A DNA stretch of 64,000 nt from Clostridiales bacterium UBA6114 (GCA_002423435.1 DIWE01000038.1:137776-201775), one strand, 5' to 3'. Positions 8,528 to 17,609 are shown, numbered from the stretch's first letter. Translations and numbers: made by a program. Notes: generated from the sequence alone by a model not told the origin.

Positions 8528-8674
8528 TTATTTCCAGATCTCGGGGAGCCTCAGGCTTTTCAGCATCCGAAAGAGCTCGGGCGCCCCCTTGATCACAATC
8601 ATAAAATACAGGTAAGCAAATGACCCGAAAGCGAATCCGATCGTAAATTCACAAAACGTTTTAAAAGCCAACAC
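8528..8674 (-). CDS. Small membrane protein, symporter-associated
   Basis: A 48-residue ORF starts at GTG 8674 (or the adjacent TTG) after GAGGG. It has one hydrophobic span (FTIGFAFGSFAYLYFMIVI) and a basic amphipathic end (ELFRMLKSLRLPEIWK). The stop lies 11 bases before the next small ORF, so the two look translationally linked. It is separated from the symporter stop by the terminal-repeat element at 8710-8875, which may have been inserted between them. Function unknown. Confidence 0.55.
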   Translation of the reverse strand: MLAFKTFCEFTIGFAFGSFAYLYFMIVIKGAPELFRMLKSLRLPEIWK

Positions 8675-8709
8675 AATCCCTCGTTTCACGGAAATCGAAT
8701 TTTATAAAT

Positions 8710-8875
8710 TAGAGCGTGTTCACACTATCTGAAATGCTTGGGATTGCGAGCGGGATTTTCGTTAGACGAGGCGCTTTTTCGCAGGAATGATGGCTTCATT
8801 TCAAGAAAAAGCAACGAAGTATAGCGGAAATTCCGCCGCAAGACGGGCGTTGAACGGTAGTGCGAACACGCTCTA
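8710..8875. repeat. MITE-like element with 18-bp terminal inverted repeats
   Basis: TAGAGCGTGTTCACACTA (8710-8727) and the inverse of TAGTGCGAACACGCTCTA (8858-8875) match at 17 of 18 positions and bound a 166-base non-coding segment. The size, termini and lack of coding capacity fit a miniature inverted-repeat element. Its right end supplies the stop codon (TAG, minus strand, 8875-8873) of the symporter gene. No second copy was noticed in the window. Confidence 0.6.
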
Positions 8876-10327
8876 CTTGGAAGTCCGCAAATCCGAGCTT
8901 TTTGCGGACTTCTTCCCCGTTTTTCTCCTGCGGGGCATCAGCGAAAAAAGGATCATCGCGAGAAAGGACGCCAAAATCGTGCCGAAATAGGTTAAGTTGT
9001 ATCCCGAATGAAATCCAAAAGCGGAAACGATGTAATAAAGGCCTCCTGAGGCAAACGAACCGATCGCGCCCAGTGCGCCGGCCCTCCTCCAGTACAGCCC
9101 GAACAGGATACAGGCAGCTCCGCCCGAAGCCGCCACAACCGCCGCGGCTTCGAACACCGCGCCCAGGCTCCGCGCATTGAAACCGATCAGGAGCGAAAAA
9201 ACCGCGGATAAAACAATCCCCGTGCGCAACAGATGGATGCTCGCCGAGTCGTCAAGCTTTTTATAGCCCGGCAGGACCTGTTCCATGATGTCCTTTGAAA
9301 ACATTCTCCCCACCGCGAGATAATAGCTCGAGCAGGCCGACATGAAAACTCCCATCGCCGAGGCGCACATAAGACCGATCAGCCCATTCGGAGTCGACGC
9401 GACGATCGTCCTTGCAAAGGCCGTGGCGCCTGCCGCATTCGGACTCACAACCGTGGAGGCAGCCGCGATCACAATGGAAAAAACGGCGCAGCCAAGAAGC
9501 GCGACGGCCCCGACAATAAATCCCTTATACGCTGTGCTCGCCGATTTCGCCGAAAAGGTTCTGGAGTAGACGGTCGGAAAACACAGGGCGATGCACAGAA
9601 AGAGCAGGAATTTTACAAAAACGGAGCCGAATCCGGTGTCAAGGGCAAACGAATCGGCGGCCGGCGCCGCTTTTGCGGCTGCGTCTGAAAGCTCCGCAAA
9701 CAGGTGCTCGAAGCCGCCCGCGGCCCTGACCGAGAAAAGCGCCGAAACAGGGACCATAATGCCGATAACCGCGACATGGATATAGTTTGTCAGCACTATC
9801 GACCACATTCCTCCGGAAACCGTGTAAATGGCGGTGACAAGCACCATGAGAATCATCATGAAACCGGGGCTTGTCCCCAAAAAAACGGCAAACATCGCGC
9901 TTGAAACGTTTAAGAGCATTCCCAAAAGCAGAATATAGGAAACCGTCATCAAAATGCCGAAGATTACCCTTGCCGCCTTGCCGTAGCGCAGGCCAAGAAT
10001 TTCTCCCGCCGTCATTATTTTCGTACGGCGCGGCAAAACCGTGGACAGTCCCAAAAAGCCCACGACGAGGAAAGCGCCGAATATCGCCCAGGCGGGATAA
10101 AGCTGGGAAAGCATGAACGGAGAGCCCGCGTCCATTTTGAAATACATGCCGACAGGGCCCCATTCGGTCGCAATAAACGATGCCGCAAGGCCGTAAAGGC
10201 CAACCTTTCGTCCTGCGAGCAGAATGTTTTCAAAATTGCCCCCCTGGTTCGAAACATATACGCCCAGGGCGATCACTATTACCATGTAAAAAACCATCAC
10301 AATGTAATCGGCCGGCAAAACGCGCAT
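8873..10327 (-). CDS. Sodium:solute symporter (SSS family)
   Basis: A 484-residue protein with about 13 hydrophobic segments. It shows the SSS pattern from the N-terminus (DYIVMVFYMVIVIALGVYVS, then GGNFENILLAGRK) through the ATEWGP and YTVSGGMWSIVLTNYIHV regions typical of the family. It should import an organic solute with Na+; the substrate cannot be read from sequence. The start at 10327 follows GGGGTG. The C-terminus is short and basic (RRRKTGKKSAKSS) and the last codon and stop fall within the inverted repeat of the adjacent element, so the original 3' end may have been altered. Confidence 0.9.
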   Translation of the reverse strand: MRVLPADYIVMVFYMVIVIALGVYVSNQGGNFENILLAGRKVGLYGLAASFIATEWGPVGMYFKMDAGSPFMLSQLYPAWAIFGAFLVVGFLGLSTVLPRRTKIMTAGEILGLRYGKAARVIFGILMTVSYILLLGMLLNVSSAMFAVFLGTSPGFMMILMVLVTAIYTVSGGMWSIVLTNYIHVAVIGIMVPVSALFSVRAAGGFEHLFAELSDAAAKAAPAADSFALDTGFGSVFVKFLLFLCIALCFPTVYSRTFSAKSASTAYKGFIVGAVALLGCAVFSIVIAAASTVVSPNAAGATAFARTIVASTPNGLIGLMCASAMGVFMSACSSYYLAVGRMFSKDIMEQVLPGYKKLDDSASIHLLRTGIVLSAVFSLLIGFNARSLGAVFEAAAVVAASGGAACILFGLYWRRAGALGAIGSFASGGLYYIVSAFGFHSGYNLTYFGTILASFLAMILFSLMPRRRKTGKKSAKSSDLRTSK

Positions 10328-10389
10328 CAGAACACCCCGTTTTTCAAACTATCGCCCGCGGCAATTTTTGCTGTGCGAATCCCCCGCGT

Positions 10390-10743
10390 TTACGGCTCGT
10401 CGGTACCATTGCAAAGCCCGGCAATGATCCTTGCCTTTTTAAGGGCCGGCTCCGGAACATAGATGTCGACGCCGAAACGCGACAACCCCGTATAAAGGTG
10501 CAGAAAATCGCCGTTTTCCCTGAATTTCAGCAGAACGGGAATGGACTCCGCCTCGAGCTTCGCCCGCAGCATATCCGCCTCCGCTTCGTTCCGGGCAGTC
10601 GTCAGATAGGCTTCCCTCGCGTAAACCGGCGGTTTTTCCGGGGGAGGCGGCTCGTCGGAAAGCTCGCCGCCGCAGTCGGAGCAGACGGCAAAGCCTTTCC
10701 GGTATTCGGTTTTACAGCGGTGACACCACGGCATAACCATCAT
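10390..10743 (-). CDS. Zinc-ribbon protein with DUF2007 domain
   Basis: A 117-residue soluble protein. An N-terminal zinc ribbon has two CxxC knuckles (CHRC and CSDCGGEL, about residues 7-28). A proline-rich linker (PPPPEKPP) leads to a DUF2007-like domain (TTARNEAEADMLRAKLEAESIPVLL) of the kind called putative signal-transducing protein. The mechanism is unknown. AAAGGGAA precedes the clustered ATG codons at 10743. It sits between the symporter and DUF3298 genes on the same strand, behind a terminator. Confidence 0.75.
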   Translation of the reverse strand: MMVMPWCHRCKTEYRKGFAVCSDCGGELSDEPPPPEKPPVYAREAYLTTARNEAEADMLRAKLEAESIPVLLKFRENGDFLHLYTGLSRFGVDIYVPEPALKKARIIAGLCNGTDEP

Positions 10744-10803
10744 TTCCCTTTCATGCGTATTTTACTACAAATCCGTTCTCTTTGCAAAGGAGCGTAATTG
10801 TAA

Positions 10804-10827
10804 AAGCCGGGAAACGCTTCCCGGCTT
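10804..10827 (-). terminator. Terminator of the DUF3298 gene
   Basis: A ten-base-pair perfect stem (AAGCCGGGAA paired with TTCCCGGCTT) with a four-base loop lies immediately after the stop at 10831 and is followed by TTTT on the minus strand. Confidence 0.75.
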
Positions 10828-10830
10828 CTT

Positions 10831-11529
10831 TTATAGCTCTTGTTGCGTTTCGTTTAACTCGAAAACCATCCCCCCCGAAAAGATATAGTAGGGCACATTG
10901 AAGACGACGACACCGGAAGAATGCGGCGCGATTGTCGTCTCCTGATAGTAGACGCAAAATCCCTCCTCCGTCAGATAATAATTGTTCTGGTTGAAATAGC
11001 GCCGGATCAAAAGCTCCCAGTTTTCAAAATAAGCCGCTTCCTCTTCTTTCATTTGTTCCCGGATCGTATTGGATATCGTTTCAAAAATCAGATTGCGCCA
11101 GCGGATTCTCCTCTTGAAAAAATCGCCCAGCCGGATTCTCCTCCCCTTCGGCAGTAACCATGTCTGGGCGGTGCGCAGGGTCTGTCCGTTTGCCCCGCCA
11201 AGATATTCATATTCGTCCTCATAAAGCGAAAAAAACGTCCCTGTTATGTATGCCGTGTGAAATTCGGAGGTAAACTGCGTCTCGAAAAACGGGACCTGTC
11301 TTAAGATGCTTTTTTTATAGCGCGACACCGTCTCCCGGAAAAGGCGGTTTCTGATATAACGCTCAAGCCGTTTTGTACGGCTGGCATAATATGCGTTTAC
11401 GCGCTCTTTGTTTTCGCCTGACGACATTTCGGGATAAACAATGGAATAACGCAGAACTTTTGCATCCTGATACAGCATTTCATCCTGAATGCTTTTTTCT
11501 TCGATGATCGGCTCCTCAGCTTCAATCAT
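10831..11529 (-). CDS. DUF3298/DUF4163 domain protein (RsiV-like fold)
   Basis: A 232-residue protein. The C-terminal half has the DUF3298 pattern, with YLGGANGQTLRTAQTWLLPKG and then RIRLGDFF and the FNVPYY end; the first half matches the DUF4163 region that usually precedes it. These domains form the extracellular part of proteins such as RsiV and PdaC, but here there is no membrane anchor or signal peptide, so the protein may be cytoplasmic. ATG 11529 is preferred over the GTG nine bases upstream because GAGAGGG is then correctly spaced. It is divergent from the DUF4364 gene. Confidence 0.75.
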   Translation of the reverse strand: MIEAEEPIIEEKSIQDEMLYQDAKVLRYSIVYPEMSSGENKERVNAYYASRTKRLERYIRNRLFRETVSRYKKSILRQVPFFETQFTSEFHTAYITGTFFSLYEDEYEYLGGANGQTLRTAQTWLLPKGRRIRLGDFFKRRIRWRNLIFETISNTIREQMKEEEAAYFENWELLIRRYFNQNNYYLTEEGFCVYYQETTIAPHSSGVVVFNVPYYIFSGGMVFELNETQQEL

Positions 11530-11691
11530 AAATATCACCCTCTCTATACTATGTTGAAATTTTATCGCTGTTACCGCTTTTTATTTTTTATTTTTAGCGA
11601 AAAATCTAATATTTGCCCGGAAGAGCGGTTTATGGTATTATAAAAGATAATTGGTCTTTATATGGAATGCTTTCAACCGAGGTGAATTTCT

Positions 11692-12252
11692 TTGCCGGGT
11701 TACGGTTTTATCCGGGAAAAACACGAAATCAAATTTTTGATTCTTTATGCGATGACCTTTCTGGACTTTCCCGTCTCGGAGGCATCTCTGATCGATATTT
11801 GTCTGATCGACGACGCGTTCGGGTATCTGGAATTTGCAGAAGCATTCCGGGAGCTTGTCGATACCGGCCATATCCAGAAATCGGCCGGTGAAAAGGAAAA
11901 TGAATTCCTGATTACGGAAAAAGGGAGGGATGCGGCAGGAATTTTTGAAAAACAGCTGAAGGCTTCCGTCCGCGAGCGGGCGCAGCGTTCTGCAATCCGC
12001 GTCATCAGAAAGCTCCGCAGGAACGCGGGCATCAAAACCGCTGTAAAAGAGGGCGAAAAAAACACCTTCCAAGTGACGCTTTCGATCTGCGACGGCTCGG
12101 AAGACATTCTCTCCGTCGGCATAATGGTCGGAAACAGGGAGCAGTCTTTGATGCTTGAACGAAATTTTAAGAAAAACGCCGAAAAAATTTATAACGCGGT
12201 CTTAAACGATTTATTGCGGGAATATGACGAAAAAGAAAAAGATTTGAGATGA
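11692..12252 (+). CDS. DUF4364 family protein
   Basis: A 186-residue Firmicutes-type DUF4364 protein. The N-terminal part (REKHEIKFLILYAMTFLDFPVS and following) looks like a winged helix, and the C-terminal part is alpha/beta, so a regulatory role is possible. It starts at TTG 11692 after GAGGTG. Its stop overlaps the start of the lipoprotein gene (ATGA), which indicates translational coupling. The target is unknown. Confidence 0.8.
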   Translation: MPGYGFIREKHEIKFLILYAMTFLDFPVSEASLIDICLIDDAFGYLEFAEAFRELVDTGHIQKSAGEKENEFLITEKGRDAAGIFEKQLKASVRERAQRSAIRVIRKLRRNAGIKTAVKEGEKNTFQVTLSICDGSEDILSVGIMVGNREQSLMLERNFKKNAEKIYNAVLNDLLREYDEKEKDLR

Positions 12253-13343
12253 GCCTTATGAAACGCTTATTTGCACTGATACTTACGATCTTTGCATTCG
12301 CTGTATTTGCCGGCTGTTCCGCAAACACCGATCTGCCCGACGTACTTAAGAATCCGGCCGCGGAGGCTCTTCCGGAGCAGTCGAATCCCGCGCCGGAGGA
12401 CGACCCCTCAGCGCCGTTCAATCCGCTTACCGGCCTCAAGGACGGTGTTTCGGACGGAAAGGTACACCGCGCGCCGGTGTCCATCATGATCAATAATATC
12501 GAAGCCTCTCTCCCCCAGTACGGCATTTCAAAGGCCGACATCATTTATGAAATGCTCGCCGAAGGCAATATCACGCGCCTTCTTGCCGTTTACCAGGACC
12601 CGTCCAAGGCCGGACGCATCGGTTCCATCCGCAGCGCGCGTCCCTACTTCATGGACATCGCCCAGGGGTATTCGGCCGTTTATCTGCATTTTGGCGGGAG
12701 CGTGCCCGCTTACGCCAAAATCGCGAAGCATCAGATCGTAAACCTGGACGGAATTCAGTCGACCTGGGACGGCACGCTCTATTACCGGGATTCGGAACGC
12801 AAAAAGACCTACTCGCTGGAACACACGGTGTTTACCACGGGAGAGCGGATCGAGGCGGCCCTTTCGTCGTTAAAGCACGACCTGACCGTCGCCGACCCCA
12901 AAAACGCATTCAATTTCTCCGAAGAGCATTCCGCGCTTTCCGGAAAGTCCGCCGGGAAAATCGACATCCGCTATTCAAAAAACACCAATCCCTGGTTTGA
13001 ATACGACGAGGGGACAAAAACCTACCTGCGGTTCCAGTTTGACGAGCCTCACATGGACGCAGAGTACAATGAACAGATCCGCGTCAAGAACGTGTTCGTG
13101 CTGCAAATGAAAACCGCTCCGGTCAAAAATAACTCCCTCCATCTGATCGAAATCGATACGACGGGAAGCGGAAGCGGGTATTACGCCTGCGAGGGAAAAT
13201 ATATCCCTATCACATGGAAAAAGCCGAAGATCTCATCCCCAATTTCGTTTTACTTAGACGACGGCTCCGAGCTGAAGGTCGCTCCGGGGCAGACGTTTGT
13301 CTGCTGCGTGCCGACAAGCGTCGACCCTACGTTTGAACCCTGA
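12249..13343 (+). CDS. DUF3048 domain lipoprotein (YerB-like)
   Basis: A 364-residue secreted lipoprotein. The signal peptide ends in FAVFAGC (Cys about residue 24), followed by a Pro/Glu-rich linker and the DUF3048 domain, recognised from NPLTGLKDG, RAPVSIMINN, QYGISKADIIYEMLAEGNITRLLAVY and RIGSIRSARPYFMDIA. B. subtilis YerB is the namesake; its biochemical role is unknown. It overlaps the DUF4364 gene by four bases, and a terminator follows at 13383. Confidence 0.88.
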   Translation: MSLMKRLFALILTIFAFAVFAGCSANTDLPDVLKNPAAEALPEQSNPAPEDDPSAPFNPLTGLKDGVSDGKVHRAPVSIMINNIEASLPQYGISKADIIYEMLAEGNITRLLAVYQDPSKAGRIGSIRSARPYFMDIAQGYSAVYLHFGGSVPAYAKIAKHQIVNLDGIQSTWDGTLYYRDSERKKTYSLEHTVFTTGERIEAALSSLKHDLTVADPKNAFNFSEEHSALSGKSAGKIDIRYSKNTNPWFEYDEGTKTYLRFQFDEPHMDAEYNEQIRVKNVFVLQMKTAPVKNNSLHLIEIDTTGSGSGYYACEGKYIPITWKKPKISSPISFYLDDGSELKVAPGQTFVCCVPTSVDPTFEP

Positions 13344-13382
13344 CCTTCTATAGCCGGACCGGCCGACAGACAGATAGATAGA

Positions 13383-13410
13383 AAAAATAGCCGCAAAAAC
13401 GGCTATTTTT
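13383..13410. terminator. Bidirectional intrinsic terminator
   Basis: AAAAATAGCCG and CGGCTATTTTT form an 11-base-pair stem with a six-base loop between the convergent DUF3048 and hydrogenase-like genes. U-tracts are present on both strands. Confidence 0.85.
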
Positions 13411-13445
13411 CTTTTTTTAAAACCGACTTGCGTTCTTAGGAGGTA

Positions 13446-14615
13446 TCACTCAAACCTGCGCGTGAAGAGATTCTCGCCCTCAATCAGGCTCTCGACCGTA
13501 TCAAACCCAAGCCTGTGCAGAAGCTCAATGACATAAGGGTTGTCGACGGGCGTTTTATATTCGGTTTCCCCGCTGTAGAAATTCACAAATCCCGTACCCC
13601 TGTCCGCGTCTATGATCCTGTGCGGGCCGCCGACGCAGCCGCCGGGGCAGCCCATGCCCTCGAGGAAATTGGCGCTGAGCCTTCCGCTTTTAAGCTCGTC
13701 GAGCAGCTTTCTGCATTCGGCCGCCCCGTTTGCCTGCGCGGCGCGAAGCGGGACCGCGCGGTCCGGGTGAATGCGGTTTACGGTATTCTGCACGGCGATG
13801 CTGACGCCGCCCACGCGCGCATAGAGCCTGCCCGCGGCGGAGGAATGGTCGCGCAGGTCCTCCCCGCATTCCTCGGGATTGATGCCGGCGGCGTCAAACA
13901 GGCTCTGGACCTCGCGAAACGTCAGGACATGATCGACGGCATCCCTGATGTCGGGCTCCTTTGCCTCCGCTTTTTTGGCCATGCAGGGACCGATGAAAAC
14001 GGTTTTCGCATGGGGCCATATTTTTTTGATCGAACGCCCGCATGCCACCATCGGCGAAACCGACGGCGGGATATTCGGAATAAACGTCCGGTAGTTTTTG
14101 CGGATCAGCGCGATCCATATGGGGCAGCAGCAGCTCGTCAGCAAAAAATCCTTGTCGGTCAGGATATGCCGTTCAAATTCAAAGGCCTCTTTCAGCGTCA
14201 GGATGTCCGCGAAAAGCGCCACCTCGATCATTCCCGCAAAGCCCATTCCCTTGAAGACGCACCGGAGCTTCCCCGGCGTCACCGCTTCGCTGAACTGACT
14301 GATAAACGCGGGGGCGATCATCGCATATACCGGCTCCTTTTTCGCGCAGAGCAGCTCGAGAACGGAAAGGATGTCCCTTTCGACATACACAGGCGCTTTC
14401 CCGGCTTTCCCTAAAACGGTCGGGCCTTTTTTCAACTCCCCGGCCGTCTCCCCGGAAAGAAGCTTTACGACGTCCTCCCTGAATTTTTCCGCATTCAGCG
14501 GATTTGCCTGCCTGTACGGGTCGAGCAGGCAATCGAGATGATGCGGGTCGTAATCCGGCATTTGTCCGGTTTCGCCGCGTTTTTGTTTTTCATACAGATC
14601 CCGAAAATATTGCAT
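13446..14615 (-). CDS. [FeFe]-hydrogenase H-cluster domain protein without ferredoxin domain
   Basis: A 389-residue protein with all three H-cluster motifs: TSCCCPIW, GPCMAKKAEA and EGMGCPGGCVGGP, so four Cys ligands are present. Classical enzymes carry N-terminal 4Fe-4S domains and MPC in motif 2; here the N-terminus (about 75 residues) has no clustered Cys, and motif 2 reads IGPC. This resembles the less-studied monomeric or sensory hydrogenase groups. No maturation genes (HydEFG) are nearby. It may be a H2 sensor, a hydrogenase module needing a partner, or an iron-only hydrogenase-like protein. It is monocistronic. Confidence 0.85.
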   Translation of the reverse strand: MQYFRDLYEKQKRGETGQMPDYDPHHLDCLLDPYRQANPLNAEKFREDVVKLLSGETAGELKKGPTVLGKAGKAPVYVERDILSVLELLCAKKEPVYAMIAPAFISQFSEAVTPGKLRCVFKGMGFAGMIEVALFADILTLKEAFEFERHILTDKDFLLTSCCCPIWIALIRKNYRTFIPNIPPSVSPMVACGRSIKKIWPHAKTVFIGPCMAKKAEAKEPDIRDAVDHVLTFREVQSLFDAAGINPEECGEDLRDHSSAAGRLYARVGGVSIAVQNTVNRIHPDRAVPLRAAQANGAAECRKLLDELKSGRLSANFLEGMGCPGGCVGGPHRIIDADRGTGFVNFYSGETEYKTPVDNPYVIELLHRLGFDTVESLIEGENLFTRRFE

Positions 14616-14769
14616 ATGTTCTCCTCAGAAATCGCAGCCGAACTGAATCGGGACTATCTTGCGAAATTCTCCCTTTCAGGATTTCATTATGTCCCCCTGA
14701 CGCCCGCCACAGTCACCGCCGTTCCTGCCAAAATAGACCATTTCGGCGAGAGCCCCGAAATACAAAAAA

Positions 14770-14791
14770 CCTGCGGTCTGCCGACCGCAGG
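14770..14791 (-). terminator. Terminator of the PucR-family gene
   Basis: CCTGCGGTC and GACCGCAGG form a nine-base-pair stem with a TGCC loop. On the minus strand it is followed by six T, about 30 bases after the PucR-family stop codon. Confidence 0.8.
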
Positions 14792-14820
14792 CATGAAAAT
14801 CGACGATGCCCTAAGATGGA

Positions 14821-16392
14821 TCAGGGTTCGTCTGTTTTCGATTTGAACTCCCCATGGTGGATCAATATTTTAAAGGAAAAGTGAATCGAAAAAACGGCCT
14901 CCGGATCGGTCAAATCGAGATCGAATAAATCCTGAATTTTTTTCATGCGATAGTCCATCGAATTGCGGTGTATGTTCAGCCTTTCCGCCGATTTCACCAG
15001 ATTGAGTCCGCAGGACAGATATGCGTACAGGCTTTTCGTAAAGTCGGTATTGTTTGCCTTGTCGTATTCGAGCAGCTTGAAAAGCAGAGGCGCGCACAGG
15101 ACCTTATAATCCATCGTTTTTGTGGTAATGTCGATGGCATCGTCTATGTAATAGTCGTCGTAGCGCAAGATGATCCCCGGGTCTTTCGTCTGAATTCCGA
15201 AATCAATCGCCTTTATCGATTGCGAATAGTAGATATTCAGCTTGGATACGTCCTGAAAGCACCGGCTTAAGCCCCCGATCAACTGATTTTCCCTGAGCAG
15301 TTTTTCAATGGCCGTGAGCTTCGACGCCGGCAGGGGATTTTTGCTTCCGCTGACCAGTATTACTATGTCGTCGTGATACAGGATCGACTTGCTGTCGATG
15401 AGTTCATTGTTCAAGAGATCCCTGATGTAAAAAGGCGGAATCCTGTCTTTGATTTCGGGAGGACTCTTGATCGTCAGTATCTGCATGATATCCCTTAAAC
15501 CGAAGCCAAGGATTTTCATCTCGTTTTCGATGCTTAATTTGTCCGTGATTTTGCCGTCGAGCAGATCGATAAAAAAGCTCTCGTAAATCATACCCTTGGT
15601 GTATTGGATCAGATCGTTTCTTTGCAGCTGCTGCGAAATCACGTCGCTTAAAATTTTTAAGTACTCGCCGTCGTCCCGGTTCATCGGCCTCGAATACCCG
15701 ATCAGGGAAACATGGCCGACGGCTTTCCCCAGAACGTCGATCCTCGAGCACAGCGTGTCGTTCGGGATATACTCGTCCTTTGCGATAAAAACGGGCAGAT
15801 GGGAATTGTAAACCTTTGCAAAATCCCCGTTTTTGATATGCTTTACGATCTCATAAGGCGTAAATTTCATGTCGACGATCCGGTTCCAGACCCATTCGTC
15901 CACTTCGACATTCTTGGAATGGCAAAGCAATTTGAAGCTGTTGTCCTGCACAATGATCGGGTTTCCAAAAACAGCGCTGGCGGCGTTTACGATGCTTTGC
16001 AGGCCTTTGTTCGATATCAGCATATTGTTGAGCTTAATATACCACCGACATAATTTATGGTATTTTGTCACCAGGGAATTAACCTTCTCATATGCCTGCG
16101 CGATATCAAGCGGCTCGCGGATCAGAATCAGATTTGACCGGGCACCGGACGGAGGCCCGCCATCGACGGGGCTGTCGCAGATACAGAGCATGTTGACCGG
16201 GGTATCGATCTTAAAAGCTTTCAAATCGGACGCTTCACATAAATAGAGGATATCCTCCTTATAGAGCGGTTGGCTGTCCCTTAATATCAGCACGCTGTCA
16301 ATGGACAGGATTTCCCTGTTATGCAGAAAGACCTCCATTTTATATGCGCTTAAGGCTTCAGCCACAAGCTCCATCGTCATGCTGTCGTGCAC
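14821..16392 (-). CDS. PucR/CdaR-type transcriptional regulator
   Basis: A 523-residue regulator. The C-terminal helix-turn-helix (about residues 455-505) contains SAERLNIHRNSMDYRMKKI, the PucR/CdaR HTH_30 pattern; the middle holds a GGDEF-like PucR region and the N-terminal part a signal-binding domain. Regulators of this group control catabolism of purines, sugar diacids and other carbon sources, usually as activators. It is divergent from the lyase-TTT-hydratase operon beginning at 16743, so it is the obvious candidate to control it. Confidence 0.85.
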   Translation of the reverse strand: MHDSMTMELVAEALSAYKMEVFLHNREILSIDSVLILRDSQPLYKEDILYLCEASDLKAFKIDTPVNMLCICDSPVDGGPPSGARSNLILIREPLDIAQAYEKVNSLVTKYHKLCRWYIKLNNMLISNKGLQSIVNAASAVFGNPIIVQDNSFKLLCHSKNVEVDEWVWNRIVDMKFTPYEIVKHIKNGDFAKVYNSHLPVFIAKDEYIPNDTLCSRIDVLGKAVGHVSLIGYSRPMNRDDGEYLKILSDVISQQLQRNDLIQYTKGMIYESFFIDLLDGKITDKLSIENEMKILGFGLRDIMQILTIKSPPEIKDRIPPFYIRDLLNNELIDSKSILYHDDIVILVSGSKNPLPASKLTAIEKLLRENQLIGGLSRCFQDVSKLNIYYSQSIKAIDFGIQTKDPGIILRYDDYYIDDAIDITTKTMDYKVLCAPLLFKLLEYDKANNTDFTKSLYAYLSCGLNLVKSAERLNIHRNSMDYRMKKIQDLFDLDLTDPEAVFSIHFSFKILIHHGEFKSKTDEP

Positions 16393-16476
16393 TTGACTTC
16401 CTCCTCCCTTTTATGGATTAATGCAGCTGCCAAAGGGTCGTCCGGGACTTTACGAAGGCTGAAAGCGGAATATTTT

Positions 16477-16510
16477 AAAGGGCAACGAGTTAAAAAACAG
16501 GTTGCCCTTT
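16477..16510. promoter_or_regulatory. Inverted repeat upstream of the PucR gene
   Basis: AAAGGGCAAC (16477-16486) and GTTGCCCTTT (16501-16510) are perfect inverse copies 14 bases apart, 85 bases before the PucR-family start and 233 before the lyase start. It could be an operator for the divergent genes or a leader hairpin; it lacks a good U-tract. The rest of 16393-16742 is AT-rich with no ORF I can support. Confidence 0.4.
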
Positions 16511-16742
16511 ATGTTTATTATAAAGTAAATCATAAGATTGTCAAACGCCGTTATTGATGTTTAAATTATTATTTTATAATATATTTCCCAAAAGATCAAC
16601 TTAATAACTGCACAAAAGATACGGCAAGTTTAGTGAATTATTATAATGATGAAACAAATGATTGCCGGTATAATCATTTTGTACGATAGTGGCGCAAAAT
16701 ATCCCGGCCGGACTCATTGGAACGAAAAAGGAGAACAAAACC

Positions 16743-17609
16743 ATGAATGCAGGGAAAAGATTCAGAAAGCTTCTCGAGGAGGAAAAGTGTCTCGTGCTGC
16801 CCGGAGCTTACGACTGTCTGTCGGCGCGGATCATTGAAAAAATCGGCTTTAAGGCCATGGACGTAACCGGTCTCGGGATAGAGGCGTCAAGACTGGGTCA
16901 GCCCGATCTCGGGCTTGCCACGATGTCCGAGGTGGTCGACCAGGCGTGGAGCATTGCAAACAGTGTCGACATTCCCGTCATATTTGACGCGGATACCGGT
17001 TACGGCGGTCCGATGAACGTTGCAAGAACCGTCAGGGCGTTTTGGCAGGTGGGAATCGCCGGAATTCACATCGAGGATCAGGCGATGCCGAAAAAATGCG
17101 GCAATTTATCCGGCAAACAGCTGATCCCCTGCGAAGAGATGGTAAAGAAAATCAAGGTCGCGAAGGATGTTCTGGCGGATAAGGACTTTGTGATCATCGG
17201 CAGATGCGACGCCAGGGAAAAGGGCCCCGACGAGGTCAAGAGAAGGCTGTACGCGTATCTGCAGGCGGGGGCGGACCTTATTATGCTGGGCGACGATTAT
17301 CCGGTGGACGAGCTTCGCGAAATGGGCAGGGAATTTCGCGGCAAGCTGTATCTTGTCGCCGGGGTTTATGCGGGGGAGGAGATGTGCCTTTCGGTATCCG
17401 AGTACGCGGAGATGGGCTTTAAGGCGGTGTCCTTTCCGATCGTCGGCTTTCTGGCTGCGGCAAAAGCGATACAGGACGTTTATGAGCTTCTGCATTCCGA
17501 TGCGCATATATCGCCGCAGCGGCACGCCGGCCATTGTATGCCGCTTCGAAAAGTCAATGAGATCCTGGATATGGGAAAATGGGTGGAGTTGGATCAATAC
17601 TCAGGATAG
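16743..17609 (+). CDS. Isocitrate lyase/PEP mutase superfamily lyase
   Basis: A 288-residue alpha/beta-barrel protein that should split a 2-hydroxy-dicarboxylate by retro-aldol cleavage. Visible: PGAYDCLSARIIEK, the metal loop VIFDADTGYGG, then GIHIEDQAMPKKCG with the catalytic Cys of lyases. The usual KKCGH reads KKCGN. 2-Methylisocitrate lyase, 2,3-dimethylmalate lyase and oxaloacetate decarboxylase belong to this group. ATG 16743 is chosen because of AAGGAG nine bases before it. The next genes encode a TTT transporter and an aconitase-type hydro-lyase, which favours a catabolic lyase, with pyruvate and a second acid as products. Confidence 0.85.
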   Translation: MNAGKRFRKLLEEEKCLVLPGAYDCLSARIIEKIGFKAMDVTGLGIEASRLGQPDLGLATMSEVVDQAWSIANSVDIPVIFDADTGYGGPMNVARTVRAFWQVGIAGIHIEDQAMPKKCGNLSGKQLIPCEEMVKKIKVAKDVLADKDFVIIGRCDAREKGPDEVKRRLYAYLQAGADLIMLGDDYPVDELREMGREFRGKLYLVAGVYAGEEMCLSVSEYAEMGFKAVSFPIVGFLAAAKAIQDVYELLHSDAHISPQRHAGHCMPLRKVNEILDMGKWVELDQYSG

